Below, in pieces: positions 6,192 through 14,041 of a DNA stretch of 45,488 nt (position 1 is the first letter of the stretch; each line of letters begins with the position of its first letter). This DNA is from Bartonella phoceensis (GTDB lineage: Bacteria > Pseudomonadota > Alphaproteobacteria > Rhizobiales > Rhizobiaceae): assembly GCF_902825145.1 (NCBI RefSeq), contig NZ_CADEAD010000005.1, forward strand, positions 1 to 45,488, given 5' to 3'. The translations under genes were made by a program, and so were the position numbers. The notes under the pieces are model-generated. The model did no database searches. It saw only the letters and a program-made list of their open reading frames with translations, and was not told the DNA's origin.

Positions 6192-8188
6192 AGGAATGGT
6201 TTACTATTGCCGAATTGGCTGAGGCAGCTTTGCCAGGGTTGCCGAAAACAAAGATTGGTCTCAACAATCTTGCGCTTAAGAAATGGCGTTTGAATAGACA
6301 ATTGTTTCGCCAAACATTAGGCAAAACCAAGCCGGTTTGGGAGTATCACATCTCTTTATTGCCGGAGGGGGCACGGGCGGCATTGTTGGTGCGGTTTGGT
6401 GGGGTTTGTGTAGAAGGAAAGACAGAGAAAAGCGATCAAAAGGCAAGTATTTGGGTGCGTTATGAGGGGCTTTCAAAGGCGCATAAAAGGCGCTGTGAAG
6501 AGCGTTTGAAGGCACTTTGCTTTTGGGAAGATTTGCTCCATGCCGGTATGGGTGTGCATGATGCGGCAAGTTTGAGTGCGGTGCACTTTGGTGTGAGCCG
6601 GATGTCGCTTTTTAATTGGCGGCAGATGGTGGAGGGGTATGAGCGCCCTGATTGGTTGGCAGCTTTAGCGCCTTGTTATGGTGAGGAGAATGTTTCGCAA
6701 TTTGCGCCGTGTCATGAGGGGGCGTGGGAGGTTTTTTGTTCGGATTATTTGCGCCCGTCTCGCCCTGCTTTTTCGGCGTGTTATCGGCGGATGGTTTCGG
6801 TTGCGCAGGAGCGGGGTTGGCAGCCCATTCCTTCAGAGCGGGCGTTACGCCGCCGTTTTAAAGCGCAAATTTCTAAATCGGTTGTGGTGTTGGCGCGTGA
6901 GGGTGAGGAGAAGGCCAAGAAGCTTTATCCGGCACAACGGCGTGATCGCTCGAGCTTGCATGCTTTGCAAGCTGTGAATATGGATGGGCATAAGCTGGAT
7001 GTTTTTGTGCGTGTTCCTTGGACAGAAAAGCCCGTGCGGCTTTATTTGATAGCGATACAAGATCTTTATTCGGGCAAGATTTTATCGTGGCGGTTATCGG
7101 ATGTAGAGAGTTGGGAAATCGTGCGTTTGGTGATTGGTGATATGGTGGAGTCTTATGGGATACCGGAGCGTATGACCTTGGATAATGGGCGTGCTTTTAC
7201 CAGCAAATGGATTTCTGGGGGTGTGCAAAACCGCTTTCGCTTTAAGATTAAGCCGGATGATCCGCAGGGGCTTTTGACGAGTTTGGGTGTGCAATTGCAA
7301 TGGACGACGCCTTATAGTGGACAGTCGAAACCGATTGAGCGGGCATGGCGTGATTTGGCAGAGGCGATTTCGAAGCATCCTTTTTGTGCGGGGGCTTATA
7401 CGGGCAATAAGCCAGATGCGAAGCCTGAAGATTATGGCAAACGTGCGATAGGATTTGAAGCGTTTAAAGCCCATGTTGGCGCGCAGATTGTGGCGCATAA
7501 TGGGCAAACAGGGCGCAAGGCGCTCAATTGTGCGGGGCGCAGTTTTGATGAGACTTTTGTAGAAAGTTTGACAGCAGAGGGGACGATTATCCGGCAAGCA
7601 ACAGCGGCGCAGCGTGCTTTATGGCTTTTGACCTCAGAGGCATTGCGTACACAAAAGGGGACGGGGGAGATTCATTTTTATGGCAATCGTTATTGGGCGC
7701 GGGCGTTAAATGAGTATGCGGGGAAGAAGGTGATTGTGCGCTTTGATCCAGATAATTTACACCAAGATTTACGGGTTTATGATTTGAACAATCGGTTGCT
7801 TTGCATGGCAGAGTGTCTTGCGGATGTTGGCTTTTATGACCAGCAGGCAGCGCGTTTGAATGGGCGTTTGCGTAAAGAATATGTGAAGGCAGTGAAAGCA
7901 GAAAAACAGTTGGCAGCAAAGCTTTCGCCTGATCACTTGGCTGATGTTTATGGACGGGTCGAGAAAAAGGATGAAGCGTTCAAATCGAAGCTTCCGATAA
8001 AGCCAAAGGTGAGCCGCTTGATGCCAAACCATGTGGGGAATTTAGCTTTGAAAGCCAAGAGTTGTGAAGATTTAGGGGATGAAGAAGCTTTGGAACCCCA
8101 AGAATTTAGTCAACATTTGCACAAAGCTTTAAGACGGCTTTCTGCCTCTGATGAGGGGCGTGAAGTGATAAAGTTTCCTAAACGATAG
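6188..8188 (+). CDS. Mu A-type DDE transposase
   Basis: A 666-residue DDE recombinase that inserts and replicates the phage by transposition. The N-terminus is a Mu-type DNA-binding/MerR-like domain (FTIAELAEAALPGLPKTKIG). Further end-binding helix-turn-helix regions follow (about 80-230). The catalytic core carries D266 (NMDGHKLD), D332 (MTLDNGRAF) and E384 (GQSKPIERAW), almost the spacing of Mu A (D269, D336, E392). A Mu-transposase C-terminal beta-barrel follows (GEIHFYGNRYW.., KVIVRFDPDNLHQDLRVYD), then a basic C-terminal tail that in Mu contacts MuB and ClpX. It overlaps the preceding gene by 4 bp. Substrates are expected to be the TGTAG-type end repeats. It looks intact. Confidence 0.95.
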   Translation: MKEWFTIAELAEAALPGLPKTKIGLNNLALKKWRLNRQLFRQTLGKTKPVWEYHISLLPEGARAALLVRFGGVCVEGKTEKSDQKASIWVRYEGLSKAHKRRCEERLKALCFWEDLLHAGMGVHDAASLSAVHFGVSRMSLFNWRQMVEGYERPDWLAALAPCYGEENVSQFAPCHEGAWEVFCSDYLRPSRPAFSACYRRMVSVAQERGWQPIPSERALRRRFKAQISKSVVVLAREGEEKAKKLYPAQRRDRSSLHALQAVNMDGHKLDVFVRVPWTEKPVRLYLIAIQDLYSGKILSWRLSDVESWEIVRLVIGDMVESYGIPERMTLDNGRAFTSKWISGGVQNRFRFKIKPDDPQGLLTSLGVQLQWTTPYSGQSKPIERAWRDLAEAISKHPFCAGAYTGNKPDAKPEDYGKRAIGFEAFKAHVGAQIVAHNGQTGRKALNCAGRSFDETFVESLTAEGTIIRQATAAQRALWLLTSEALRTQKGTGEIHFYGNRYWARALNEYAGKKVIVRFDPDNLHQDLRVYDLNNRLLCMAECLADVGFYDQQAARLNGRLRKEYVKAVKAEKQLAAKLSPDHLADVYGRVEKKDEAFKSKLPIKPKVSRLMPNHVGNLALKAKSCEDLGDEEALEPQEFSQHLHKALRRLSASDEGREVIKFPKR

Positions 8189-8241
8189 GAAAGGAAAGGG
8201 GGGGATTTGCAAGAATTCTCACAAGGATAAGGGGGGACAAG

Positions 8242-8275
8242 GAAGCCGATTTTGTATCGCGTACGGCTTGAAGCA
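8242..8275 (+). repeat. Direct repeat copy 1 in MuA-MuB spacer
   Basis: AAGCCG, then ATTTTGTATCGCGTA, then CGGCTT. The outer AGCCG/CGGCT bases form an inverted repeat around a conserved TTTTGTATCGCGTA. The second copy is at 8440-8475. Confidence 0.75.
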
Positions 8276-8439
8276 TTAATTAAAGAAAGGGGGGGAGGAA
8301 TCTTATCCATTTCACAGTCTTAATCAATACAATCAAATTTTTAGGCAATTTTTTAGGTAAATCTTCAGATGCCTTTGCCTGACCAGGTGAGGAACATGGA
8401 GTGATTCAACTTTCCCAAGAGGAGAGGGGGATTTTAAAG

Positions 8440-8475
8440 GGAGCCGGTTTTGTATCGCGTACGGCTTGAGGAGCA
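8440..8475 (+). repeat. Direct repeat copy 2 in MuA-MuB spacer
   Basis: GAGCCGG, then TTTTGTATCGCGTA, then CGGCTTGAG. It matches copy 1 at nearly every base over about 28 nt, although the sequence between the copies is unrelated. This points to a selected site rather than a long duplication. Confidence 0.75.
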
Positions 8476-8479
8476 AAAT

Positions 8480-8507
8480 GAATGGGTAGGTGGGAGCCTA
8501 CCCATTC
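8480..8507 (+). terminator. Strong hairpin upstream of MuB (terminator or attenuator)
   Basis: An 11-bp perfect stem GAATGGGTAGG/CCTACCCATTC around TGGGAG. It is followed by AATAAAATC rather than a clean T run, so it may be an attenuator, RNA-stability element or weak terminator. The MuB ribosome-binding site lies 40 nt downstream. Confidence 0.5.
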
Positions 8508-8560
8508 AATAAAATCTAAAATCAATACGAATCTAGATCAATACGAGAGGGAGGTTATAG

Positions 8561-9592
8561 ATGAAAAACGCGATAAATGCAACGGTCGATAAAAATCCTT
8601 GGGCGCGACCTAAAAACCAGCCCAGTGGAACAGCACAAAACCGCAATAGTGATGATATTGCTTTATGGAATGAGCTTGTGGATGCGGTGAGAGCTTTGGC
8701 ACAGATGAATGATTGGACAAAAGCAGAAGTGGCGCGGCGCATAGGCATGCCGGATGGGACGTTTTCGCAGTGGTATGCGGGCAGTTATGCGGGGCAATTG
8801 GGTAAGCAGAATGCGAAGGTTCACCAATGGGTTGAGGCTTTAAAAGAAACAGCAGGTTTTTTGGAGAAGATTCCTGAAAAGCCTGCGTTTCAGAGGAATC
8901 GAATTGCCAGCGAGATTATTGATACTTTGACGTTGGCGCAAAGCACGGGCGATATGGTGATGATTACGCTTGATGCGGGCAGTGGCAAGACGGAAACCTG
9001 CCGCTATTACCGTGCGACCCGTCCACATGTTTATCTGGTAACAGCAAGTCCACATACGCGCAGTGTGCATGGTATTTTGAATGATATGGCGGCGGAACTT
9101 GATGTGGTGGAATATAATCCTACTCGCTTAACGCGTGCGATTGGTAGGAAATTAGAGCGAGTTGGAAGTGGTACGTTACTGATTGTTGATGAGGCGCAAA
9201 ATTTAACGGATGAGGCGATTAATCAATTGCGCCACTTTGTTGATATCAATGGGACGGGTTTGGCTTTGGTTGGGAATGATGAGATCTCGGGGCGTTTGGT
9301 TCACCGTCAAAATGGTCCCTCTTATGCGCAGATTAAAAGCCGATTGGCGATGCATTTAAAACGTCGCAAGCCTTATAGCGAAGATATTGCCGCGCGCATT
9401 CACGATTGGGGGATTGAAGATGTTGGTGCGATAAAGTTTTTGACGGGAATTGGTTTCAAGGCTGGTGCATTTCGGCAAATTGATAAGACGATGATGTTGG
9501 CACGCATGGCGGCGCTTGGGGATGGGTGTGATGTGACACTTAAACATGTCAAAGCGGCGTGGAAAAACCGTGATGTGGAGGAATTGGCATGA
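8561..9592 (+). CDS. Mu B-type AAA+ ATPase, target-DNA activator
   Basis: A 343-residue ATPase that in Mu coats target DNA, delivers it to the transposase and stimulates strand transfer. An N-terminal helix-turn-helix is visible (about 45-75: TKAEVARRIGMPDGTFSQW), then an AAA domain with Walker A DAGSGKTE (138-145) and Walker B LLIVDEAQN (D210, E211). A small helical C-terminal domain follows (about 275-343). Walker A reads A-G-S-G-K-T, acceptable for the family. ATG follows GAGGGAGG (about 8547-8554). It overlaps the next gene by 4 bp (ATGA). Confidence 0.93.
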   Translation: MKNAINATVDKNPWARPKNQPSGTAQNRNSDDIALWNELVDAVRALAQMNDWTKAEVARRIGMPDGTFSQWYAGSYAGQLGKQNAKVHQWVEALKETAGFLEKIPEKPAFQRNRIASEIIDTLTLAQSTGDMVMITLDAGSGKTETCRYYRATRPHVYLVTASPHTRSVHGILNDMAAELDVVEYNPTRLTRAIGRKLERVGSGTLLIVDEAQNLTDEAINQLRHFVDINGTGLALVGNDEISGRLVHRQNGPSYAQIKSRLAMHLKRRKPYSEDIAARIHDWGIEDVGAIKFLTGIGFKAGAFRQIDKTMMLARMAALGDGCDVTLKHVKAAWKNRDVEELA

Positions 9593-9870
9593 TCCCTTTA
9601 TGTGACAAAGAATTATCCAATACGCTTGTTGGTCTTTATGATGATTATCAACGTGGTTTTGACATTGGTGAACCACTTAAGCTGTGTGTTGATTTGGCTT
9701 TAGCCCTTGAATTGGAATTGAGCGTTCACCGCTTAAGTGAGGCCGATGCGGTTTTAGAGGGGCAAGTCGTGAAAGCATTACGTCGTAGCCAAGCCTCTTG
9801 TCTCAAGAGTGATGAGACAATTGATGAGAGAGGAAGAGTTATTCCTATGGATTTTGGAGGAGGCAAATAA
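9589..9870 (+). CDS. Small early phage protein, unknown
   Basis: A 93-residue acidic, largely helical product (LVGLYDDYQRGFDIGEPLKL, LALALELELSVHRLSEAD). No motif is recognised. It is joined to MuB by ATGA and to the next gene by TAATG, so it is part of the early operon. Genes here in Mu-like phages are typically accessory (the Mu semi-essential region); nothing more can be assigned. Confidence 0.75.
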   Translation: MIPLCDKELSNTLVGLYDDYQRGFDIGEPLKLCVDLALALELELSVHRLSEADAVLEGQVVKALRRSQASCLKSDETIDERGRVIPMDFGGGK

Positions 9871-10139
9871 TGGAACGCAACCCTTATATGGTGAGAGAGT
9901 GCTTGATTGCTTTGCGCTCTGCCTTTTTGAAGTATGAGGTGAATGGCATTTTTATGAGTGCGCAAGATGTTCGAGAATTGACGGAGTATTTGCGTCGTCT
10001 TTCGGGTTATAGCCACATTTTAGGTCATGAGCTTATGCGGTGTCGTTGGCAATTAAAAGCGGGATGTGTGCCTCATCGAGGTGAAGTTGTGCCGTTTCGC
10101 CGGTTTCAAGAAACACAGGAGGAGTTTTGCGATGAATAA
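9870..10139 (+). CDS. Small early phage protein, unknown
   Basis: An 89-residue basic protein (RECLIALRSAFLKYEVNG, DVRELTEYLRRLSGYSHILG). Predicted mostly helical, with no recognised domain. It starts one base into the previous stop (TAATG) and overlaps DUF3164 by 8 bp. Position suggests an accessory early function. Confidence 0.75.
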   Translation: MERNPYMVRECLIALRSAFLKYEVNGIFMSAQDVRELTEYLRRLSGYSHILGHELMRCRWQLKAGCVPHRGEVVPFRRFQETQEEFCDE

Positions 10140-10755
10140 ACAAATTGAGCTTGAAGGTGTGCATTATATGAGAGATGCAAAAGGGGCTTTGGTGCCGGTC
10201 AGTCTGATCCGCCCTGCGGATTTGCTTGAGGATGAAACGGTGCGTAAGGTTATGGGATATGCGAAGGAATTATCGGCAAGGATTGCACGTTTTAACAACC
10301 ATACGCTTGCGGATTTGAGTGCTTTTGATGGCTTGCTTGCGCAGGAATATGGTGTGGAGCGTCGTGGTAAAAAGGGCAATTGTACGTACACCAGTTTTGA
10401 TGGTTTGCAGCGTATTAAGGTGCAGGTACAAGAAAGCTTTGATTTTGGTCCGCAATTGCAAATTGCCAAAAGCCTTCTTGATGAGTGTTTGAATGAATGG
10501 TCTGCGGATGCGCGCCCTGAAATCCGTGCGATTATTACGCGTGCTTTCAATACGGATAAGGAAGGCAAGGTGAATCGGGGGGAAATCTTTATGCTGTTGC
10601 GTTTGGATATTGATGATCCCCGTTGGAATGAGGCGATGCGGGCGATCCGTGAAGCCATTCGTGTGACAACCTCTAAAGAATATGTGCGTTTTTATGAGCG
10701 TGATACGTTGGAAAGCCCTTGGCGGGCTGTGACGCTTGATTTGGCGAAGACGTGA
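10132..10755 (+). CDS. DUF3164 family early phage protein
   Basis: A 207-residue protein. The pattern YMRDAKGALVPVSLIRPADL at the N-terminus and the later block (FGPQLQIAKSLLDECLNEW, IRAIITRAFNTDKEGKVN, LLRLDIDDPRWNEAMRAI, FYERD) match DUF3164, a family common in Mu-like early regions. Its function is unknown; a DNA-metabolism role is often assumed. The start is ATG 10132 after AGGAGGAG (about 10118-10125). An in-frame upstream start at 10066 would overlap the previous gene heavily and lacks a ribosome-binding site. Confidence 0.85.
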   Translation: MNKQIELEGVHYMRDAKGALVPVSLIRPADLLEDETVRKVMGYAKELSARIARFNNHTLADLSAFDGLLAQEYGVERRGKKGNCTYTSFDGLQRIKVQVQESFDFGPQLQIAKSLLDECLNEWSADARPEIRAIITRAFNTDKEGKVNRGEIFMLLRLDIDDPRWNEAMRAIREAIRVTTSKEYVRFYERDTLESPWRAVTLDLAKT

Positions 10756-10764
10756 AGGGCTAAC

Positions 10765-11394
10765 ATGTCTTTAGCGGCTATTCATATGGGCAAACGCGCG
10801 TTAGGTCTTGATGATGAGACCTATCGCGCCCTGCTTTTTCGATTGACGGGCAAGCAATCGGCAAAAGATTTGAGTGTTTCAGAACAGCGTTTGGTGATGC
10901 AAGAAATGCGCGCCTATGGTGGTGGGGTCAATGGCAAGCTTTTGAGAGGCAAATATGCCAAAAAGCTTCAAGGCTTATGGATTGCAGGGTGGAATCTTGG
11001 CATTATCCGTGATCGTTGTGATAAGGCATTGCTTGCCTTTGTCAAAAGACAGACAGGGATTGATCATATTCGTTTTGTACGCGATAGCGATGATGCTGCA
11101 AAAGCCATTGAGGCGTTGAAAAGCTGGTTGCAGCGAGAGGGTGGGGTTGACTGGAGAGGAAAAAGCCGCCAAGATTTATGGGGAATACACCCAAGCATTG
11201 CCATTTTGTGTGCCCAGTGGAAGCGTTTGCATCCCAATGCTGTATTTGACCCAGTGTCTGATCTTGAGGATTTTGCTCAAAGTGTTCTGGCGGTGAGTGG
11301 TAAAGCTTTTTGTGAGATGGATGCACGTGATTTTTGCCAAGTGATGAATGTTTGGGGGCGGAAAATCCGTAAAAGTATTAAAAGCGAGGGGTAA
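10765..11394 (+). CDS. gemA: GemA-like regulatory protein (Mu gp16 family)
   Basis: A 209-residue protein. The N-terminus (LAAIHMGKRALGLDDETYRA, LLFRLTGKQSAKDLS) is the signature of the GemA/Mu gp16 (DUF1018) family. In Mu, GemA modulates host gene expression and DNA supercoiling during lytic growth. A central '..GKYAKKLQGLWIAGWNLGI' and a C-terminal helical part (FCEMDARDFCQVMNVWGRKI) fit the family. It lies between DUF3164 and the Mor-like activator, as in Mu. Confidence 0.88.
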   Translation: MSLAAIHMGKRALGLDDETYRALLFRLTGKQSAKDLSVSEQRLVMQEMRAYGGGVNGKLLRGKYAKKLQGLWIAGWNLGIIRDRCDKALLAFVKRQTGIDHIRFVRDSDDAAKAIEALKSWLQREGGVDWRGKSRQDLWGIHPSIAILCAQWKRLHPNAVFDPVSDLEDFAQSVLAVSGKAFCEMDARDFCQVMNVWGRKIRKSIKSEG

Positions 11395-11401
11395 GCTCTT
11401 G

Positions 11402-11815
11402 ATGCAGAATAAAACCTATAACCATTTTCCCCTTATACTGCGGGAAATAGCTGATGTTGCGGGTATAGATGCGGCATGGAATATGGTGCGGGCTTTTGGA
11501 GGACGACAGATTTATCTTCCAGGTCGTCTTGAAAATGCTGATTGGTTGATTGAGATTGTTGGTTTTGAAGAAGCTGGGCAACTGATTGCCCATTTTTGTT
11601 TTAATGGTGCTGGTGTGCGCCTTCTTATTCCTCTTGGCAGAGATGTTGAACGGCGGCAAAGAATGGTCAAAGCGTTGCAAAAAGGCTGGTCTGTGGATAC
11701 CGCGGCTGCTGTTTCTGGTATGCATGTGCGCACGGCTTATCGCTTGAAGAAGAAGCTTTCTTTACAAGAGCCACAAGGTTTATTATTTCCAGAGTTTAAT
11801 GACCCCAGAGTTTAA
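11402..11815 (+). CDS. Mor/C-type late transcription activator
   Basis: A 137-residue DNA-binding protein of the Mor family: a helical N-terminal dimerisation part (LILREIADVAGIDAAWNMVR, AFGGRQIYLP) and a C-terminal helix-turn-helix (GWSVDTAAAVSGMHVRTAYR). The G.Q.+P segment is the Mor beta-strand motif that contacts DNA. In Mu, Mor switches on the middle promoter and C the late ones. Only one such gene is visible here, so it may do both. The best start is ATG 11402; an upstream in-frame ATG (11348) would lie inside gemA. Candidate targets are the palindromes at 11895, 19600 and 31306. Confidence 0.88.
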   Translation: MQNKTYNHFPLILREIADVAGIDAAWNMVRAFGGRQIYLPGRLENADWLIEIVGFEEAGQLIAHFCFNGAGVRLLIPLGRDVERRQRMVKALQKGWSVDTAAAVSGMHVRTAYRLKKKLSLQEPQGLLFPEFNDPRV

Positions 11816-11894
11816 TGACTTTAAATTTCACCATAGTGTTTAGGTTGTCTTGTTATGCTGTAAAACAGTGTCATGAGATTGGTGAGGACATCAA

Positions 11895-11916
11895 TGACTG
11901 ACAGTGTCAGACTTAT
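11895..11916 (+). promoter_or_regulatory. Late-promoter-like block 1 (upstream of lysis genes)
   Basis: TGACTGACAGTGTCAGACTTAT contains the odd palindrome CTGACA-G-TGTCAG. It matches blocks at 19600-19621 and 31306-31327 at all but one or two bases. A partial copy, ACAGTGTCATGAGATT, lies at 11865-11880. It is placed after the Mor-like gene and before the lysin, like Plys in Mu. Confidence 0.65.
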
Positions 11917-11928
11917 ATGAGAGGGATG

Positions 11929-11954
11929 AAATCCAATAAACTGCGAATGGATTT
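11929..11954 (+). promoter_or_regulatory. Hairpin in the lysis-operon leader
   Basis: AAATCCA and TGGATTT pair around a 12-nt loop, followed by TTATTC, between late block 1 and the lysin start. It may stabilise the transcript, attenuate it, or delay lysin translation. Confidence 0.35.
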
Positions 11955-11975
11955 TTATTCATTCAGTGGTTTGTT

Positions 11976-12557
11976 ATGATTTCAATAGATGCTTCTTTTC
12001 TTCATCGTCTTGCGCCTAAACTGGTCTATCATGCGCGTCAAGATTTTATTATTGTTGAAATGGCACGCGTATTGCCTAAAGCTTTATCTTATGGCGGGAT
12101 AACGACGCGTTTACGTATTGCACATTTTTTAAGCCAATGTGCCCATGAGAGTGATGGCTTTTTTACCGTTTGTGAATATGCTTCAGGGCGCGCTTATGAG
12201 GGGCGGCGTGATTTAGGCAATGTCAACCCTGGGGATGGGGTGCGCTTTAAGGGGCGTGGTTTGATCCAATTGACGGGGCGCAATAATTATCGCCGTTTTA
12301 CGAGGTTTTGGCGCTTAGTCGATGAACAAGCGGTTGATTGTGAAGCATTTCCGCAAGTGCTGGAAAAGTTTCCCGCTGCTCTTTGGTCTGCTGTTTGGTT
12401 TTGGCAAATGAAAGGTTTGAATAAGCTTGCTGATCAAGATGATTGTCTCAGGATTACCAAGGCAATTAATGGGGGAAGAAATGGACTTGTGCAACGTTTG
12501 ACCTATTTGGATCGAGCCAAAAAGCTTTTGGGAATTGGAGGCGAGGTGGAAGCATGA
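11976..12557 (+). CDS. Endolysin, glycoside hydrolase family 19 (chitinase-like)
   Basis: A 193-residue peptidoglycan hydrolase. The GH19 core reads IAHFLSQCAHESDGFFTVCE, with likely catalytic Glu at E58 and E67, then GVRFKGRGLIQLTGRNNY and ALWSAVWFWQMKGLN, ending TKAINGG. There is no signal peptide, so release presumably needs the holin next to it. It is the first gene after late block 1. The ribosome-binding site is weak. It overlaps the holin-like gene by 4 bp (ATGA). Confidence 0.92.
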   Translation: MISIDASFLHRLAPKLVYHARQDFIIVEMARVLPKALSYGGITTRLRIAHFLSQCAHESDGFFTVCEYASGRAYEGRRDLGNVNPGDGVRFKGRGLIQLTGRNNYRRFTRFWRLVDEQAVDCEAFPQVLEKFPAALWSAVWFWQMKGLNKLADQDDCLRITKAINGGRNGLVQRLTYLDRAKKLLGIGGEVEA

Positions 12558-12841
12558 AGCCGTCTTATCGTGGTTCTCGACGTTATTTATGGTGGTCTTT
12601 TTGGTTTGCTTGGGGGGTTATTTTTCTGCTGATTGCTGGTGGTTTGTTTGGTGCTCCGCGTATTGTTGATATGGCGAGCATTTCTATTCCTTCGATGGTG
12701 GCGATTATTGTTGGCAATCTGGGGGTGCATCGTGGTTTTGGTTCTGTAGATTTTTCCAATAGGAAGCATTCTCGTAAGCGGCATATCAGCTCCTATGATG
12801 GCGTGGAGATAACGGGGTGGGGGAATAAGCGCAATGTTTAG
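12554..12841 (+). CDS. Holin-like small membrane protein
   Basis: A 95-residue protein. Two hydrophobic segments are visible (about 13-33: WWSFWFAWGVIFLLIAGGLF; 43-62: SISIPSMVAIIVGNLGVHRG). A basic N-terminus and a charged basic C-terminal tail (NRKHSRKRH) match a small holin. The assignment rests on topology and position between lysin and spanins; no family motif is recognised. Confidence 0.75.
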   Translation: MKPSYRGSRRYLWWSFWFAWGVIFLLIAGGLFGAPRIVDMASISIPSMVAIIVGNLGVHRGFGSVDFSNRKHSRKRHISSYDGVEITGWGNKRNV

Positions 12842-13172
12842 CTCTGTTTCAAAACTCTCTTTAGGGATGCTTTTTTCTGCAATTATAATATTGGCAGCTT
12901 TTGGCTTTATGAAAGCGCAAGTTTTAAAGGCAGAAAAGGCGCGTGATTTATATTGGCAGTTTGAGATTGCCAAAGCTTCTGCACGTGCGCAATTTGAGCA
13001 GGAGCGGCAAAGGCAAGCAGCATGGAAAGCAGAACATCAAGCTCAAGGAGCGATTTCTGCTTTAAGACAAGAGCTTATCACCATGGAGGAAGCAAATGGG
13101 AAGTTGCCGGTTCATCGCTGTGGCATTGAGCTTGAGCGTGTGCGCTTGCTCAACAAACAAGCCGATGGGTAA
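12834..13172 (+). CDS. Rz-like inner-membrane spanin
   Basis: A 112-residue protein. One N-terminal membrane anchor (about 7-27: KLSLGMLFSAIIILAAFGFM) is followed by a periplasmic helical coiled coil rich in Glu, Gln, Lys and Ala. This is classic i-spanin architecture. It overlaps the holin-like gene by 8 bp. The Rz1-like gene starts inside it in another frame. In the known system, Rz and Rz1 bridge the periplasm and fuse the membranes at the end of lysis. Confidence 0.85.
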   Translation: MFSSVSKLSLGMLFSAIIILAAFGFMKAQVLKAEKARDLYWQFEIAKASARAQFEQERQRQAAWKAEHQAQGAISALRQELITMEEANGKLPVHRCGIELERVRLLNKQADG

Positions 13173-13362
13173 CCTTTTCAATCACTCTTTATCGGTTGCT
13201 TTACCGGCAAGTGCAAGGGAGGCTTGTGAGCGCCCGTCTTTGTTACCTGGACGTGCTTTGAATGAGCAAGAAGTGGTGCATTATTGGGGGCGTGATCGTG
13301 CTGCTTTATTGATCTGTGAACAACGTCGAAAAGCTGTGGTGAGAGCAGTTTTGTTGAAATGA
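13096..13362 (+). CDS. Rz1-like outer-membrane spanin lipoprotein
   Basis: An 88-residue protein that begins 77 nt before the end of the Rz-like gene in another frame. A lipoprotein signal (CRFIAVALSLSVCACSTN) with a lipobox ending at Cys18 (or Cys16) is visible. The body is longer and less proline-rich than enterobacterial Rz1, but the arrangement (o-spanin starting inside i-spanin) is characteristic. Confidence 0.8.
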   Translation: MGSCRFIAVALSLSVCACSTNKPMGNLFNHSLSVALPASAREACERPSLLPGRALNEQEVVHYWGRDRAALLICEQRRKAVVRAVLLK

Positions 13363-13373
13363 GGAGGGGTTTC

Positions 13374-13688
13374 GTGAACTTGGATATTAGTGTGGCAAAT
13401 GGTTGGTTATCTTTGTTGTTATCGCTTGTTGCCATTTGTGGTGTTTTGAAAGCTTATTTTTCTTCTGGTGCGCGGGAAATGCTGAAAGATGTCACGGCGC
13501 TTAAAGAACGGGTGCAAAAGTTAGAAACGGAGATGGATTTTTTGCCTGATCGTGATGCGTTGCAAAGATTGGAAGTAAATATGGAGAAATTGAATGGTCG
13601 TCTCAACACGCTTTCTGCGCAATTACAACCGGTTGCAGCGATTAGTGAACGTTTGCAAGAGTTTTTACTGGAGAATGCCAAGAAATGA
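13374..13688 (+). CDS. DUF2730 membrane-coiled-coil protein (Mu gp25-like)
   Basis: About 104 residues. An N-terminal membrane segment (NGWLSLLLSLVAICGVLKAY) precedes a long coiled coil (LKERVQKLETEMDFLPDRDA, LQRLEVNMEKLNGRLNTLSA). This fits DUF2730, found at this place in Mu-like phages; the function is unknown. I chose GTG 13374 because GAGGAGGGG lies just 4-12 nt before it. An ATG at 13359, overlapping the Rz1-like stop, would add five residues. Confidence 0.8.
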   Translation: MNLDISVANGWLSLLLSLVAICGVLKAYFSSGAREMLKDVTALKERVQKLETEMDFLPDRDALQRLEVNMEKLNGRLNTLSAQLQPVAAISERLQEFLLENAKK

Positions 13689-14041
13689 AAGCAGATATGG
13701 ATAAAATCATCCGAGAAGAAGCGCGGTTGATTATTTTAAAAGGGCTCCTTTGTGAGCGTAGCGAAACCTTATCGAGTGCAATGATCGAGCGGCTTTTATA
13801 CAGTTACGGCATCAGGCGTGATGGTGATTTTGTCCGTAATGAACTGGCTTGGATGGAAGATCAAGGGGCTGTTACGTTAAAATGTATGGGTTCTGTTTTA
13901 ATTGCGGCTTTAACGGAACGAGGAGCGCGTCATTTAGATCGTAGCTTTTCGATTGAGGGGATTAAGCGCCCCAAACGTTCATCAATAAAAGACGAGGTGA
14001 AGGATGCGCAGGGTCGGTCGTGGACGGTTAACAGCGATTGA
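13685..14041 (+). CDS. Mu gp26-like phage protein, winged-helix type
   Basis: A 118-residue protein. The alternating helix/strand pattern (RLIILKGLLCERSETLSSAM, IERLLYSYGI, ELAWMEDQGAVTLK, VLIAALTERGARHLD) resembles a winged helix. It matches the small protein found between gp25-like and gp27-like genes in Mu-like phages. The role is not established; association with DNA packaging is inference from position. It overlaps both neighbours. Confidence 0.75.
   Translation: MKADMDKIIREEARLIILKGLLCERSETLSSAMIERLLYSYGIRRDGDFVRNELAWMEDQGAVTLKCMGSVLIAALTERGARHLDRSFSIEGIKRPKRSSIKDEVKDAQGRSWTVNSD

Larger units (their letters stand above)
8189..8560 (+). other. Non-coding spacer between MuA and MuB with two direct repeats
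   Basis: A 372-bp gap in an otherwise tightly packed early operon; I see no gene. It contains two ~30-bp direct repeats (8242-8275 and 8440-8475), several G6-G7 tracts (about 8199, 8231, 8288) and a strong hairpin (8480-8507). Likely regulatory: a sub-operon promoter, an attenuator or a protein-binding locus. Unrecognised otherwise. Confidence 0.6.

Noticed and set aside
7094..7597. Long leftward frame inside the transposase gene
   Set aside because: Shadow of the MuA coding sequence; composition is Arg/Pro-rich as expected for an antisense frame.
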